The notes: generated by a model not told the origin, from the sequence alone. DNA of 64,000 nt from Acinetobacter sp. NIPH 2100 (GCF_000369805.1 NZ_KB850224.1:729924-793923); one strand, 5' to 3'; counted from the first letter of the stretch, positions 19,060 to 32,651 are shown. Numbers and translations are program-made.

Positions 19060-19881
19060 TTAAAAAAATGAATCAAACATATTGAATAAAGTACTGCCTG
19101 GTGCGCGAGGGGGATGCACATAGGTGACTTCACCCGCTTGGGTTGGGGTTTTATTTTCAATACGAATACGTGCTGGATGATCAGTACCTTCGTAATAGAC
19201 TTTGATTTGCGAGGTCCATAAGCGTCCTGTACTTTCACTATAAAATAATGGCAGGGCAGGTACAGGCACATTCATACGATCAAAGCGCAATTGATGATGA
19301 CTGGTGTTGTGAAACTCAATTGGGGTTACTGCACGGAAAGCACGCGGTTTAAGTAGATTCAAATCGATACGACCATCCACAGAGGTGGCGTAGCAGATTT
19401 CACCATTTTGTGGGTCTTTACCAAACCAGGTGTCTTTGGGTTGAATTACAGGAATATCAAAAAGCGGTTCAGAAAGACCATCCACCAGACCTGCAATCCA
19501 CAAGGGGGTACTGATATATAAAGTGCCGCGCTGACCTGCTGGAATATAGATGGGGTCAACAGGCCGAATCACCACAGAACGATCCGCCAGACGAGGCATC
19601 AAATGAAAGGTGCCATTGGTCTTGTGAAACATATAGCGTTCAATTTTTGCTGGGGGTGGCATGGCAAATTCGATATCGTTCAATATTCGCCACTGCTGCT
19701 CGTAGTCATACTGAAACTGAGGACGATGATATTCCAAACGCCATTCTTTGATGCCGCGAGTAAGACGAAATAGCAATGAACCGAATTGCCAAGCTTTGGC
19801 CTGTTGAATTTCGAATTGTTGTTCGCCCCACCATTTCAAAGTGTCGGAATGGGGAGCGTGATATTGATTATTTTGAGACAA
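19060..19881 (-). CDS. Unknown protein co-transcribed with an MscS channel (possibly DUF432)
   Basis: A 273-residue soluble protein without a signal peptide or membrane segment. It appears beta-rich, with a motif IRPVDPIYIPAGQRGTLYIS near residue 105 and a Pro-rich C-terminal segment (TYVHPPRAPGSTLFNMF). I do not recognise it with certainty. The length and the pairing with a mechanosensitive channel suggest DUF432, a family that I recall next to MscS genes in archaea, but this needs a profile search. The nine-base gap to the MscS gene makes a shared function likely. It is divergent from gspE. Confidence 0.75.
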   Translation of the reverse strand: MSQNNQYHAPHSDTLKWWGEQQFEIQQAKAWQFGSLLFRLTRGIKEWRLEYHRPQFQYDYEQQWRILNDIEFAMPPPAKIERYMFHKTNGTFHLMPRLADRSVVIRPVDPIYIPAGQRGTLYISTPLWIAGLVDGLSEPLFDIPVIQPKDTWFGKDPQNGEICYATSVDGRIDLNLLKPRAFRAVTPIEFHNTSHHQLRFDRMNVPVPALPLFYSESTGRLWTSQIKVYYEGTDHPARIRIENKTPTQAGEVTYVHPPRAPGSTLFNMFDSFF

Positions 19882-19974
19882 GATGCAAAATTCCTGTGTG
19901 AGTATGCTAAACAGACTTCACGCTGTAATCTGCTTAGAGTACACTCAATACTTTCTCTTATCATTATTTGTGTG

Positions 19975-21465
19975 ATGCAAATACTTAAACAAATACAAAT
20001 TCCTTATAGTTTTGCTAAACGACATGGCGTTTTGTTACGTTATGAAGGTGATCAAATTTTTATTGTACGACGCAAGGACACCGCGCGTATTGCTTTGCAG
20101 GAAGCTCGTCGAATTTTGGGGAAATCCGCTCACGATCAGTTATGTACTGATCAAGAGTTTCATGCCTTATTAAGTTCTAGCTATGCAGGGGATACAGGTG
20201 AGTCGCAACAAGTTGCGGCAGGCTTGGAAGATCATCCAGATTTGTTGAGTTTGGCAGATCAGGTCCCTGAAGCTGAAGACTTGATGGATCAGGAAGATGA
20301 TGCACCGATTGTTCGTTTAATCAATGCTTTGTTGTCTGAAGCGATTCGAGTCAGTGCCTCTGATATTCATATTGAAGCTTTTGAGAAAAAGCTTTCAGTA
20401 CGTTTGCGTGTCGATGGGCAGTTGCGTGAAATTGTTCAACCGCGTCGTGAGCTTGCGCCATTGCTGGTGTCTCGTATCAAAGTCATGGCTAGACTAGATA
20501 TTGCTGAAAAGCGTGTACCACAAGATGGTCGTATTTCATTGCGTCTCGCGGGGCGTGAAGTGGATGTGCGTGTCTCAACCTTACCCTCTTCGCATGGTGA
20601 GCGCGTGGTGATGCGTTTGCTGGATAAGCAAGCGGGTCGTTTAAACATGACACATCTTGGTTTAATGCAAAATGACTATGATCGTTTAACGCAATTGGTC
20701 CATCGTCCACATGGCATTATCTTGGTCACAGGTCCAACAGGTTCGGGTAAAACCACCACCTTGTATGCTGCCTTGTCCGATTTGAATGACCACACTCGCA
20801 ATATTTTGACTGCCGAAGATCCGATCGAGTATCAATTGGAGGGGATTGGTCAAACACAGGTCAATACCAAAGTGGATATGACCTTTGCACGTGCATTAAA
20901 AGCAATGTTACGTCAAGATCCAGATGTGGTGATGGTGGGTGAGATCCGTGACTTAGAAACTGCGGAAATTGCAGTACAAGCCTCTTTGACGGGTCACTTG
21001 GTACTTTCCACACTGCACACCAATACCGCAATCGGGGCAGTAACGCGTCTGAAAGATATGGGAATTGAGCCTTTCTTATTGGCGAGTTCTTTGATTGGGG
21101 TGATTGCACAACGTTTGGTGCGAACTTTATGTCCGCATTGCGTGACTTGGCGTAAGGCTGATGATTTCGAGAGACAAGTATTCCAGCATCTCAAGGTTGA
21201 TGAGCATATGGAATTGCCTGAACCGCATGGTTGTGAAAAATGTTCACACGTTGGTTTTAGCGGGCGAACAGCAATCTATGAGATCGTGCCAGTAGATGAA
21301 TCGATGCGCCGTCTCATTCATGGGAATGCAGCTGAATTTGAGTTGGAAAATCATGCGCGTCGTTACGCAGCATCGATTCGTGATGATGGATTATTGAAGG
21401 TCTTAGCTGGAAAAACCACATTGGAAGAAGTGCTTCGTGTGACCAATGAAGCTGCAGAAGAGTAA
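19975..21465 (+). CDS. gspE: Type II secretion ATPase GspE
   Basis: GspE is the hexameric cytoplasmic ATPase that drives the type II secretion pseudopilus. The chosen ATG gives 496 residues, the family norm; longer in-frame starts upstream would overlap the divergent gene. The N1/N2 domains precede a Walker A motif GPTGSGKTT at 253-261, an Asp box and Walker B (VMVGEIRDLETAEIA), a His box, and the C4 zinc module with cysteines 386, 389, 420 and 423, which separates GspE from PilB-like relatives in combination with its length. No other gsp gene is adjacent, which matches the scattered type II secretion genes of Acinetobacter. A terminator follows. Confidence 0.93.
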   Translation: MQILKQIQIPYSFAKRHGVLLRYEGDQIFIVRRKDTARIALQEARRILGKSAHDQLCTDQEFHALLSSSYAGDTGESQQVAAGLEDHPDLLSLADQVPEAEDLMDQEDDAPIVRLINALLSEAIRVSASDIHIEAFEKKLSVRLRVDGQLREIVQPRRELAPLLVSRIKVMARLDIAEKRVPQDGRISLRLAGREVDVRVSTLPSSHGERVVMRLLDKQAGRLNMTHLGLMQNDYDRLTQLVHRPHGIILVTGPTGSGKTTTLYAALSDLNDHTRNILTAEDPIEYQLEGIGQTQVNTKVDMTFARALKAMLRQDPDVVMVGEIRDLETAEIAVQASLTGHLVLSTLHTNTAIGAVTRLKDMGIEPFLLASSLIGVIAQRLVRTLCPHCVTWRKADDFERQVFQHLKVDEHMELPEPHGCEKCSHVGFSGRTAIYEIVPVDESMRRLIHGNAAEFELENHARRYAASIRDDGLLKVLAGKTTLEEVLRVTNEAAEE

Positions 21466-21481
21466 GCTTTAATCTTTAGAT

Positions 21482-21517
21482 AAAAAAACAGCATGGTCAA
21501 ACCATGCTGTTTTTTTT
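21482..21517. terminator. Bidirectional terminator between gspE and ohr
   Basis: The inverted repeat AACAGCATGGT-CAA-ACCATGCTGTT is flanked by A and T tracts between convergent genes. Confidence 0.9.
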
Positions 21518-21528
21518 GAGCGGGAGGA

Positions 21529-21963
21529 TTATGCAGTGGTCACGATATTGAAAGTCACATCGATATTGCCACGCGTCGCATTTGAATAAGGACAAACAAT
21601 ATGTGCAGCAGCAACCAATTGTTCTGCTTCCGCTTGTTCCATTCCAACTAAATAAACATTCAGTGTTACTTCGATACCAAAGCCATTCGGAATCGGGCCA
21701 ATGCCGACTTCACCTTCAACATAGGCATCTTTCGTAATCTTGAATTTATCGCGGTTTGCAACAAACTTCATTGCACCCAAGAAACATGCAGAATAACCCG
21801 CTGCAAACAGTTGTTCTGGGTTCGTTACTGCACCACCAGCACCGCCCATTTCTTTTGGCACACCTAACTGAACATCTAAAACACCGTCAGAAGACGTCGC
21901 ACGACCATCACGACCGCCAGTTGCTTTTGCTTTAGCACGATAAACCACTTGTTCTAGAGACAT
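21529..21963 (-). CDS. ohr: Organic hydroperoxide reductase Ohr
   Basis: Ohr is a cytoplasmic thiol peroxidase that detoxifies organic and fatty acid hydroperoxides using lipoylated partners. The 144-residue protein belongs to the Ohr/OsmC fold. The two redox cysteines are Cys60 in [10 protein letters not shown] and Cys124 in [13 protein letters not shown]; the spacing and the second motif mark it as Ohr and not OsmC. The regulator ohrR lies 87 bases upstream in the same direction, the classic arrangement, so OhrR probably represses ohr from the intervening region until peroxide oxidises it. Confidence 0.96.
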   Translation of the reverse strand: MSLEQVVYRAKAKATGGRDGRATSSDGVLDVQLGVPKEMGGAGGAVTNPEQLFAAGYSACFLGAMKFVANRDKFKITKDAYVEGEVGIGPIPNGFGIEVTLNVYLVGMEQAEAEQLVAAAHIVCPYSNATRGNIDVTFNIVTTA

Positions 21964-22050
21964 GATTATTATTCCTAAATATCATTGAATGCAATTAAAT
22001 CGTACACGATATAAATAAAAATACAAGTTGTTGTTGTGTAAATTTCAAGC

Positions 22051-22488
22051 TTATTTGTTTAGGTTGCTACGAAGTTCGGAAAGCTGATCTTTTAATGCCA
22101 ATAATGTTGTAGGTGAGCACGATGCAGCTTGAGCCAATTGATTTGGAATATCCGTGGCTTGTAATTGTAAAGCTTGACCTTGTGCAGTCAGGGTAATAAT
22201 AACCTGTCGCTCATCTTTACTTGAGCGTTTACGGGTAATCAGGCCAGCTGCTTCAAGTTTTTTGAGTAAGGGCGTGAGTGTAGATGACTCTAGAAATAAT
22301 CGTTCACCGATGTCTGAAACCGTCAGCTGATCTTTTTCCCACAACACCAACATCACCAGATATTGTGGATAGGTCAAGCCAAGTGGCACGAGTAATTGGC
22401 GATAAACTTGATTCAAGGCAAGATTGGTCGAATAAATCAGAAAACATAACTGATTATCTAATAACAGTTGTGGATGTTCTTCGCCCAT
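22051..22488 (-). CDS. ohrR: MarR-family organic peroxide sensor/repressor OhrR
   Basis: OhrR is a dimeric winged-helix repressor inactivated when its reactive cysteine is oxidised by organic hydroperoxides. I place the start at 22488 (145 residues) because a GAGG ribosome binding site lies five bases before this ATG; a further in-frame start at 22539 lacks one. Cys15 in [10 protein letters not shown] corresponds to the peroxidatic cysteine of the family. The winged helix is visible as [40 protein letters not shown], about residues 55-94. It is upstream of ohr on the same strand. Confidence 0.92.
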   Translation of the reverse strand: MGEEHPQLLLDNQLCFLIYSTNLALNQVYRQLLVPLGLTYPQYLVMLVLWEKDQLTVSDIGERLFLESSTLTPLLKKLEAAGLITRKRSSKDERQVIITLTAQGQALQLQATDIPNQLAQAASCSPTTLLALKDQLSELRSNLNK

Positions 22489-22628
22489 GCAGTCCTCAAA
22501 TGGTAATTGAATAGGATCAGTATATCTTGCTCTGATCAATTACCTAAGCAGTTTAGGCATCAATTCAAATGAAAAAAGCATAAGTTGCAAAAACCTATGC
22601 TTTCTATATAGATCACTTAAATTGAAAA

Positions 22629-22991
22629 TTACCAAAGCTCAGCAATTTTTTTCATTAATCGTGCCCGATAGCGTGCGGTAGGATTGCTGAGATTATTTTG
22701 TGCTTCAAGTTCAAAATGTTGTTGCCAAGCTTTGATCATTTCTAGAGTTGTGCCTTTTTGCTTAATCACGGCAACATCTTCACGTTGAATATTGTCCAAT
22801 CTCTGCCTTGCGCCTTCCGCACCGGTTCCCCAGCCAATGATCCATTGCCCGAAAGCATTGAGTGATAAGTTTTGCGGCGTAGACAAAACGCGAGATGATT
22901 GAGTGGATTCATTACCATCTACATCCACAGATGTCGCGTGAAGTTGTGCAGCTGTCCCCAAAAAAAAGAAAATAACAATAAATCTAAACAT
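22629..22991 (-). CDS. Unknown small exported protein
   Basis: A 120-residue protein with a Sec signal peptide (hydrophobic residues 4-16, likely cleavage after the LHA at about residues 17-19). The mature part is mostly helical and polar, with a WIIGWGTGAEGARQRLDNI segment at about residues 50-68 and a basic C-terminus. I do not recognise it confidently; it resembles small exported proteins of unknown function common in Acinetobacter. It stands alone between ohrR and the amidohydrolase gene, with 211 bases upstream in which no other gene is seen. Confidence 0.7.
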   Translation of the reverse strand: MFRFIVIFFFLGTAAQLHATSVDVDGNESTQSSRVLSTPQNLSLNAFGQWIIGWGTGAEGARQRLDNIQREDVAVIKQKGTTLEMIKAWQQHFELEAQNNLSNPTARYRARLMKKIAELW

Positions 22992-23202
22992 GTATAAAAC
23001 TTAATAAGAATTAACGGATGATGTTACATCATGCATAGTCCAAAGTTAGCTGACTTTGTTCTACTATGATCAATAATTTGTATTAAATCATGATTCTATA
23101 TATCAGACATTTATAAAAGTTGACCATTGCAGTCAGATTGGTCTTGGGTGTTTGTATTTTGTACAGCAGAACGTTTAAATCACTCTAACAATAAAGCGGA
23201 GA

Positions 23203-24027
23203 TTAATAGGCAATAATTTTACGATGCTGCATTAAGGGCATCGCAAGACGAAGCTTGTTTTGTGCTTCAAGGTCAAATTCTGTGCTAATTAAACCGTGTC
23301 CATCTGTATCGATACTTTGCAACAGTTGTCCACGACTATCAGTAATACCTGCATGTCCCCAAGTTTGACGCTGTTCGCCGTGCCAACCTTGCTGAGCAGC
23401 GCCTAAGACATAACACTGGCTGTCCATGGCGCGTGCTTGTAGTAACAATTGCCAGTGAAGCTGACCTGTAGTGTAAGTAAAGGCCGCAGGAGCCGTTAAC
23501 ATATCTGCACCTTGTTGACGCAGACTTAAAGCAAGTTCAGGGAAACGTAAGTCATAGCAAACCATGAGTCCAATATTGCCAAAAGGTGTTTTTGCGACAA
23601 CGACTTCATCACCAGGCTCAAAGAACTTGGATTCTTGATAACCACCTACAGCATCACCGACTTGTACATCAAACAAGTGGATTTTGTCGTAACGTGCTTC
23701 AGTCCCCTCAGGACTGATACATAAGCTGACTGTTCTCACTCGACCATCTTGAATGACTGAGCCATCTGGACGGAAAGGGCATGGGAGTGTACCTGCAACA
23801 ATCCAGATTTGATAACGATGTGCCAATTGTTCTAAACGCGCTTGAATGACTTCGAATTGTGCTGCGGTTTCACGCTGCTTACCCGCAGCAAAGCAAACAA
23901 AATTCTCAGGGAAAACGATAAGCTCGGCTGCCTGAGCCTTACTTTGCTGGATTAATGACTCGATGACATCGAAGTTTGCTTCAATGTCATTTTGAGAATT
24001 CATTTGTGCAACAGAAAGTAAGGTCAT
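23203..24027 (-). CDS. Carbon-nitrogen hydrolase (nitrilase superfamily, Nit1/omega-amidase-like)
   Basis: A 274-residue cytoplasmic amidohydrolase. The Glu-Lys-Cys catalytic triad is intact: Glu41 (VFPENFV), Lys115 (RYDKIHLFDV) and Cys157 (MVCYDLRFPEL). The YDKIHLFDV motif and length place it with the Nit/deaminated-glutathione amidase branch, which repairs a side product of transaminases; omega-amidase activity is an alternative. It lies downstream of the gigB/gigA pair on the same strand, 28 bases after gigB, so the three may share a transcript, although no functional link is obvious. Confidence 0.88.
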   Translation of the reverse strand: MTLLSVAQMNSQNDIEANFDVIESLIQQSKAQAAELIVFPENFVCFAAGKQRETAAQFEVIQARLEQLAHRYQIWIVAGTLPCPFRPDGSVIQDGRVRTVSLCISPEGTEARYDKIHLFDVQVGDAVGGYQESKFFEPGDEVVVAKTPFGNIGLMVCYDLRFPELALSLRQQGADMLTAPAAFTYTTGQLHWQLLLQARAMDSQCYVLGAAQQGWHGEQRQTWGHAGITDSRGQLLQSIDTDGHGLISTEFDLEAQNKLRLAMPLMQHRKIIAY

Positions 24028-24055
24028 AGGGAGATCACGATACTGAGTTTAACGA

Positions 24056-24577
24056 TCAAGCGTTTTGTTTTTGTACGTCGAGATTTAAGCAATCTTGCTC
24101 TTTTTGCAATTGCTTAACCAGTGGTTCAAACATATTTTGGTTGTTTTCGTTCAAGCGCATCAGAGTTTTGTGTGCGTCGAGCACGGTGTTGAGCATTGCA
24201 CTATGGGTGACTTGCTCTTCTGTAAGCTCCAAAGTGCATACACTTGGATCACCACAGTAGTTTAAAATCACAAACACTTGCCCAAGCCCCATGCTATTGG
24301 CCAAGGTAGTGATATCTGGATTTGTCGAGAGCATAACAGCTTGTATGTGATGAACTTGCTTAAGCTTTAAACCTAGTTTTGCCAGTATGCCTAAAACGGT
24401 ACTGTCAATAAACGTGGTTTCAGTTAAATCAACGATTGCACCAACAACATTCTGCTGCTGTTCAATTCGATTGAGTAGTTTGTCTAGACTTATACAAGAG
24501 TGAGCACGCACTTCGCCAATAAGCTTGAAAATATGCGTTCCGTTCAAACTTGCATATTCAACATGACCTGTTGACAT
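24056..24577 (-). CDS. gigB: STAS-domain anti-anti-sigma-type protein GigB
   Basis: A 173-residue protein with an N-terminal STAS domain. The phosphorylatable serine is probably Ser59 in ETTFIDSTVLG. A C-terminal helical extension follows. It lies 102 bases downstream of a PP2C phosphatase gene. In A. baumannii the equivalent pair, GigA and GigB, controls growth under stress, antibiotic resistance and virulence; the phosphatase dephosphorylates the STAS protein, and a link to the nitrogen phosphotransferase system has been reported. The symbol is assigned from this architecture and pairing, not from an alignment. Confidence 0.8.
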   Translation of the reverse strand: MSTGHVEYASLNGTHIFKLIGEVRAHSCISLDKLLNRIEQQQNVVGAIVDLTETTFIDSTVLGILAKLGLKLKQVHHIQAVMLSTNPDITTLANSMGLGQVFVILNYCGDPSVCTLELTEEQVTHSAMLNTVLDAHKTLMRLNENNQNMFEPLVKQLQKEQDCLNLDVQKQNA

Positions 24578-24679
24578 ATAAATGCCATTTTCAGAGAAAG
24601 GATATCAAATTATCCCATAGTGATATTGGAGACACAAGTGGTTGCGAGGTGTGATTTAATTAAGATGTTGAATTTAAAA

Positions 24680-25678
24680 TTAATTCATTCGACATATGCT
24701 TAAAATTGCAATGTCATCAGCCACATGTTCAGGGGCTTTGAATGAGTCATTTTTAAGATGTTCGACCAATTGATTAAACTGATCATTGAGGCCACCATCG
24801 AAGGGCTCTAAGGCACCATCTGAACATAAAATAAACCGTGCATGGCGACTTAATTTACAGTGATGTTCTTCGACTTCAAGCTCCTCAGTCAAGCCAAGCG
24901 GGAAGCTACTTGTGGTTAATATCTGAGGCGGTTGATTCGGTTCAAAAATAATAGGGGGAGGGTAATGTCCTGCACTTGACCAACGCACTTCATGAGTGAC
25001 TAGGTTTAAGATCCCAGCAACCATGGTAATGTGTTTTTCAATATTTTCTTGCACCAACATCGCATTAAGCTTTTGAATCAATTGACTTGGTGTTTTGGAA
25101 CGGCCATGAAAGGCTGCCATCCAAGACGTCAGTAAGCTACTAGTGACACCATGTCCTGATACATCTGCAAGATAAAACAAAACCTCTTCATCATTTAAGC
25201 GCCAATAATCATACCAATCGCCAGACAAGTAAGCGGACGGCTGAAAAAGGGATTCAAACTGATAGTTTGGTAATTCAATTGGGTTTGGTAAAAGACGTTT
25301 TTGTAATTCGGCAGCAGAGGGTAAGTCTCGACTATCTTGATTACGTTTGTATTGAGCATCTATTTTAAACAAAGAATGAATCGGGTTTTTTGGCAAACTA
25401 TCCCAAATCCAACCGGCTAATGCACCTTGTTCCCATGCTTGCGCTAAGGCTGTACCTTCATGTTCAAATGCAAGCACTACTGTTGGAAGTTTCCACTGAT
25501 ACTTTAAAAAGTCTTGCACATCGGCAATCGCAATGATGGTTTGATCATACAAATCCAAATCATCAATTTGAATGATCTGCAAACTCGGTAACTCAGTTAA
25601 AGCTTGATCTAAACAAGGTACGGAACGCGTGGGTTGTATGAAATACATAGATGAATAGTCAATCCTTTGTATGATCAT
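24680..25678 (-). CDS. gigA: PP2C (SpoIIE-type) serine phosphatase GigA
   Basis: A 332-residue protein with a degenerate receiver-like N-terminal domain (about 1-120, no clear phospho-acceptor pocket) and a C-terminal PP2C domain. Metal-binding and catalytic motifs are intact: LSGDWYDYW, LADVSGHGVTSS, SAGHYPPP, ILCSDGALEPFD and DDIAILSI. It should remove the phosphate from the STAS partner GigB downstream. The first ATG (25678) has a poor ribosome binding site; an internal ATG at 25648 (starting MYFIQP) is an equally good candidate. Named by analogy to the A. baumannii gigA-gigB pair. Confidence 0.8.
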   Translation of the reverse strand: MIIQRIDYSSMYFIQPTRSVPCLDQALTELPSLQIIQIDDLDLYDQTIIAIADVQDFLKYQWKLPTVVLAFEHEGTALAQAWEQGALAGWIWDSLPKNPIHSLFKIDAQYKRNQDSRDLPSAAELQKRLLPNPIELPNYQFESLFQPSAYLSGDWYDYWRLNDEEVLFYLADVSGHGVTSSLLTSWMAAFHGRSKTPSQLIQKLNAMLVQENIEKHITMVAGILNLVTHEVRWSSAGHYPPPIIFEPNQPPQILTTSSFPLGLTEELEVEEHHCKLSRHARFILCSDGALEPFDGGLNDQFNQLVEHLKNDSFKAPEHVADDIAILSICRMN

Positions 25679-25778
25679 TTAAAATTCATCATAGATGAAA
25701 CATGACCTTATACATAGTATTGCCAGAGTTTAAATTCTCTGGCAATACATTAGTTTGTAAAACATTATTTTAGCTTAA

Positions 25779-26669
25779 TCATTTATCGTCAGAAGAAGCA
25801 TCGTCAACATCATCCGCATCGCCAATGAACGATACATCATTCGCGTCACCCCGTTTCTCTGCAATTTGGAAGGATTTACGCTGTAAATAAAAATCACGAA
25901 TCATTGAATATTTATCGCCTTTTAAGCTTTCTTCAATATCAAGGATCTGAGAGCGTGCATCAATGGCTTGCAATACATTGGTAGACCAGTAAATTCCATC
26001 TTGATCTTCTAATAAGTATTTTTGTGGGCGGCCGAAACTATCTGCTGCCAAACCAAAACCATCACGGAAAGTGCTCGGTCCAAAAAATGGCAACATCACA
26101 TAAGGACCAGATGGAACACCATAATAGCCGAGTGTCACACCAAAGCTTTCTTCTTCAGTGGTTAAACCTAAACGACGTGCGGGATCTGCAAAACCTAAAG
26201 TTGTTAAGGTATTCACGGTGAAACGACCTAAACTTTTTGCTGCGCGGGTCGGTCGGCCTTGGATTAATTGATTGACTGCATTCCAAGGCTCGCCTAAGTT
26301 TTTACGAAACTGACGATATGGACTACGTACAGGTTCTGGAACTTTGGCAACATATTGAATCGCAACTGGCTTTAATAGGTTGCGATCTAACATGTCATTG
26401 AATGCATAAATTTGTCGATTCAGTGGTTGTAATGGATCTTTCACTGAATCTGGCTGCGCTGCATTCGCATTTACTTTTAAATCATTCTTGGTGAGATGTT
26501 TTAAATCTTTGATGGCCTGAATCGTTGATATCTTTTGTTCAGCAGTGACTGGAGTTCCTACAGCATTCGCTTGATCGGCTGAATCACTGGTAGGCGCTTC
26601 TTGTGCCAATACTGATGAACATGCTCCAGCAGTTAACAACCCAAGCAAGATAAAATTGGAGTAATGCAT
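25779..26669 (-). CDS. mlaA: Outer-membrane phospholipid retrograde transport protein MlaA (VacJ)
   Basis: MlaA removes misplaced phospholipids from the outer leaflet of the outer membrane and hands them to the periplasmic MlaC. The 296-residue protein has a signal peptide with a possible lipobox TAGAC (Cys17) followed by two serines; a signal peptidase I site after VLA is an alternative. The conserved core includes DPLQPLNRQIYAFND (about 78-92), the TLGFADPARRLGL segment and YVMLPFFGPSTFRDGFG. A long acidic C-terminal tail (DADDVDDASSDDK) is unusual relative to E. coli. The mlaBCDEF genes are not in the window. Confidence 0.93.
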   Translation of the reverse strand: MHYSNFILLGLLTAGACSSVLAQEAPTSDSADQANAVGTPVTAEQKISTIQAIKDLKHLTKNDLKVNANAAQPDSVKDPLQPLNRQIYAFNDMLDRNLLKPVAIQYVAKVPEPVRSPYRQFRKNLGEPWNAVNQLIQGRPTRAAKSLGRFTVNTLTTLGFADPARRLGLTTEEESFGVTLGYYGVPSGPYVMLPFFGPSTFRDGFGLAADSFGRPQKYLLEDQDGIYWSTNVLQAIDARSQILDIEESLKGDKYSMIRDFYLQRKSFQIAEKRGDANDVSFIGDADDVDDASSDDK

Positions 26670-26860
26670 ATAAGTCCTTAATCGCTGTTAGAGCGAAATA
26701 ATACAGCCATTAAAATGAGTGCGTCACTGAACGCAAAACATAAAGATAAGGCATACAGTTTAGTTGTTCTCTTATTATTAAAACAAATTCGGTCGAAAAA
26801 TATAAGAAAAATTGTGAATTTGGTTTAAAAATGTTCACTCGAATAAAAAAGATTGTTTAG
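26670..26860. other. AT-rich region between mlaA and the rRNA promoter
   Basis: This region holds the divergent mlaA promoter and the AT-rich stretch just upstream of the rRNA P1 promoter, which could act as an UP element. No ORF is seen. Confidence 0.4.
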
Positions 26861-26864
26861 GGGG

Positions 26865-26892
26865 TTGCACCCCGTCTGAAATACTGTAGAAT
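26865..26892 (+). promoter_or_regulatory. rRNA operon promoter P1
   Basis: TTGCAC (26865-26870), a 16-base spacer and TAGAAT (26887-26892), preceded by A/T tracts like an UP element. The GC-rich start region after the -10 fits a stringently controlled promoter (inference). Confidence 0.65.
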
Positions 26893-27003
26893 GCACATCC
26901 ATCGGCGGTGATGTGGATAAAAACTTGTTTAGAAACAAGGATTTGGCTTAAGGGTTAAATTTTTGGGTTTGAGAATAAGTTTTGAAAATATCTAAATTAC
27001 CTG

Positions 27004-27031
27004 TTGACTTTAAAGAAATTTAGAGTAATAT
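27004..27031 (+). promoter_or_regulatory. rRNA operon promoter P2
   Basis: TTGACT (27004-27009), a 16-base spacer and TAATAT (27026-27031), about 140 bases downstream of P1 and about 200 bases before the 16S 5' end. Two tandem promoters are typical of rRNA operons. Confidence 0.65.
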
Positions 27032-27083
27032 AGCCGACCTAGCTTGATGATGACGAATCATCGAGAAGATCATTAAGAGAATA

Positions 27084-27123
27084 GAAGAACAACTTGTGTG
27101 GATTTTTACTGGTTGATCAATCG
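27084..27123 (+). other. 16S rRNA processing stem, 5' arm
   Basis: The leader segment containing GAAGAACAACTTGTG and TGGATTTTTAC is complementary over about 40 bases to 28774-28818 just after the 16S gene. This forms the long RNase III processing stem that brackets pre-16S rRNA. Confidence 0.75.
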
Positions 27124-27233
27124 AAAATATTTCATTGATTGAATGGTAGAAATTTCTCGAAGTTTATTTGAGCGAATTTTTAGTCAGAAAATTGATGAGC
27201 CAAGATTTGTAGCCATAAGCTACTAATGATTTT

Positions 27234-28771
<1,538 letters not shown>

Positions 28772-28773
28772 AC

Positions 28774-28818
28774 GAAAGATTGGTGACCGGTAAGAATCCA
28801 CAACAAGTTGTTCTTCGA
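28774..28818 (+). other. 16S rRNA processing stem, 3' arm
   Basis: This segment pairs with the leader at 27084-27123; it includes AAGAATCCACAACAAG followed by TTGTTCTTCG. Confidence 0.75.
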
Positions 28819-28830
28819 AGATGTATCTGA

Positions 28831-28907
<77 letters not shown>

Positions 28908-28962
28908 AATCTGATTGCAGTAGCTTAGATTGAAAGATATATCGTTCATTAAATGATAAGCT

Positions 28963-29038
28963 GGGGACTTAGCTTAGTTGGTAGAGCGCCTGCTTTGCAC
29001 GCAGGAGGTCAGGAGTTCGACTCTCCTAGTCTCCACCA
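28963..29038 (+). tRNA. tRNA-Ala (anticodon TGC)
   Basis: A 76-base cloverleaf with encoded CCA. The anticodon TGC is at 28996-28998, with GTTCGAC in the T arm. It is the second spacer tRNA, 55 bases after tRNA-Ile. Confidence 0.98.
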
Positions 29039-29426
29039 CACATTACGAAGTAATGTAAGAAACTAAAGTTAAATTCCAAAGATAGCTTATAGAATTTAGT
29101 AAACAAGAAGATCGCATGGTCTTGGTTTATTAAGTTCTGTGATTTATCACAGTTTACTACGCACCGACGAGGTGGTAGTTAATCATTAACAGATTAGAAA
29201 ATTGAGTCTGAAATAAATTGTTCAAACTCGATTAGATATAAGCTTAACAAGTAATTGTTAAGAACATATTTAATCTGAGAACTAGCAAATTAACTGAATC
29301 AAGCGTTTTGGTATATGAATTAGATTGAAGCTGTACGGTGATTAAATTCACAGGACAACAGATAGTAGCAATTAAGTTTGCAACGATAACACTCACTTGT
29401 ATGTGTTAACGACTGTTTGGGGTTGT
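29039..29426 (+). other. Internal transcribed spacer between tRNA-Ala and 23S
   Basis: A non-coding spacer of about 390 bases, AT-rich. Its last 30 bases (from about 29399) form the 5' arm of the 23S processing stem with 32313-32350. No further tRNA or ORF is seen. Confidence 0.7.
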
Positions 29427-32322
<2,896 letters not shown>

Positions 32323-32526
32323 CAACACCCAAGCAGTTGTATGTAAAGCTGATAATCGATTCATAAAAGATCAGTTGAACCTGATCTTGAACAAAGAACT
32401 TGATTTAGTGATTGCTAAGCAATAAACTTCGACTCAATAATCTAATCCGTTAATAACTCTTTGGATCGTAAGTAAGGCATGTGGTGAATACACTACAAAT
32501 AAGACCCGAAAGCACCACAACAGTTT

Positions 32527-32641
32527 GCTGGCGACAATAGCAAGAGTGAACCACCTGATCCCTTCCCGAACTCAGAAGTGAAACCTCTTAGCGCTGATGG
32601 TAGTGTGGCACTTGCCATGTGAGAGTAAGTCATCGCCAGCT
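32527..32641 (+). rRNA. rrf: 5S ribosomal RNA
   Basis: About 115 bases. The ends GCTGGCGAC and ATCGCCAGC pair, and the conserved CCCGAACTCAGAAGTGAAAC segment is present. It lies about 205 bases after 23S; that gap holds only the 3' arm of the 23S processing stem and AT-rich spacer. Confidence 0.96.
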
Positions 32642-32651
32642 TTTAAATACT

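Noticed and set aside
19786..19974. Longer gspE start giving 559 residues
   Set aside because: It would overlap the divergent unknown gene and add 63 residues with no GspE features; the ATG at 19975 gives the usual length.
23203..24027. True nitrilase
   Set aside because: The YDKIHLFDV motif and length fit the Nit amidase branch better.
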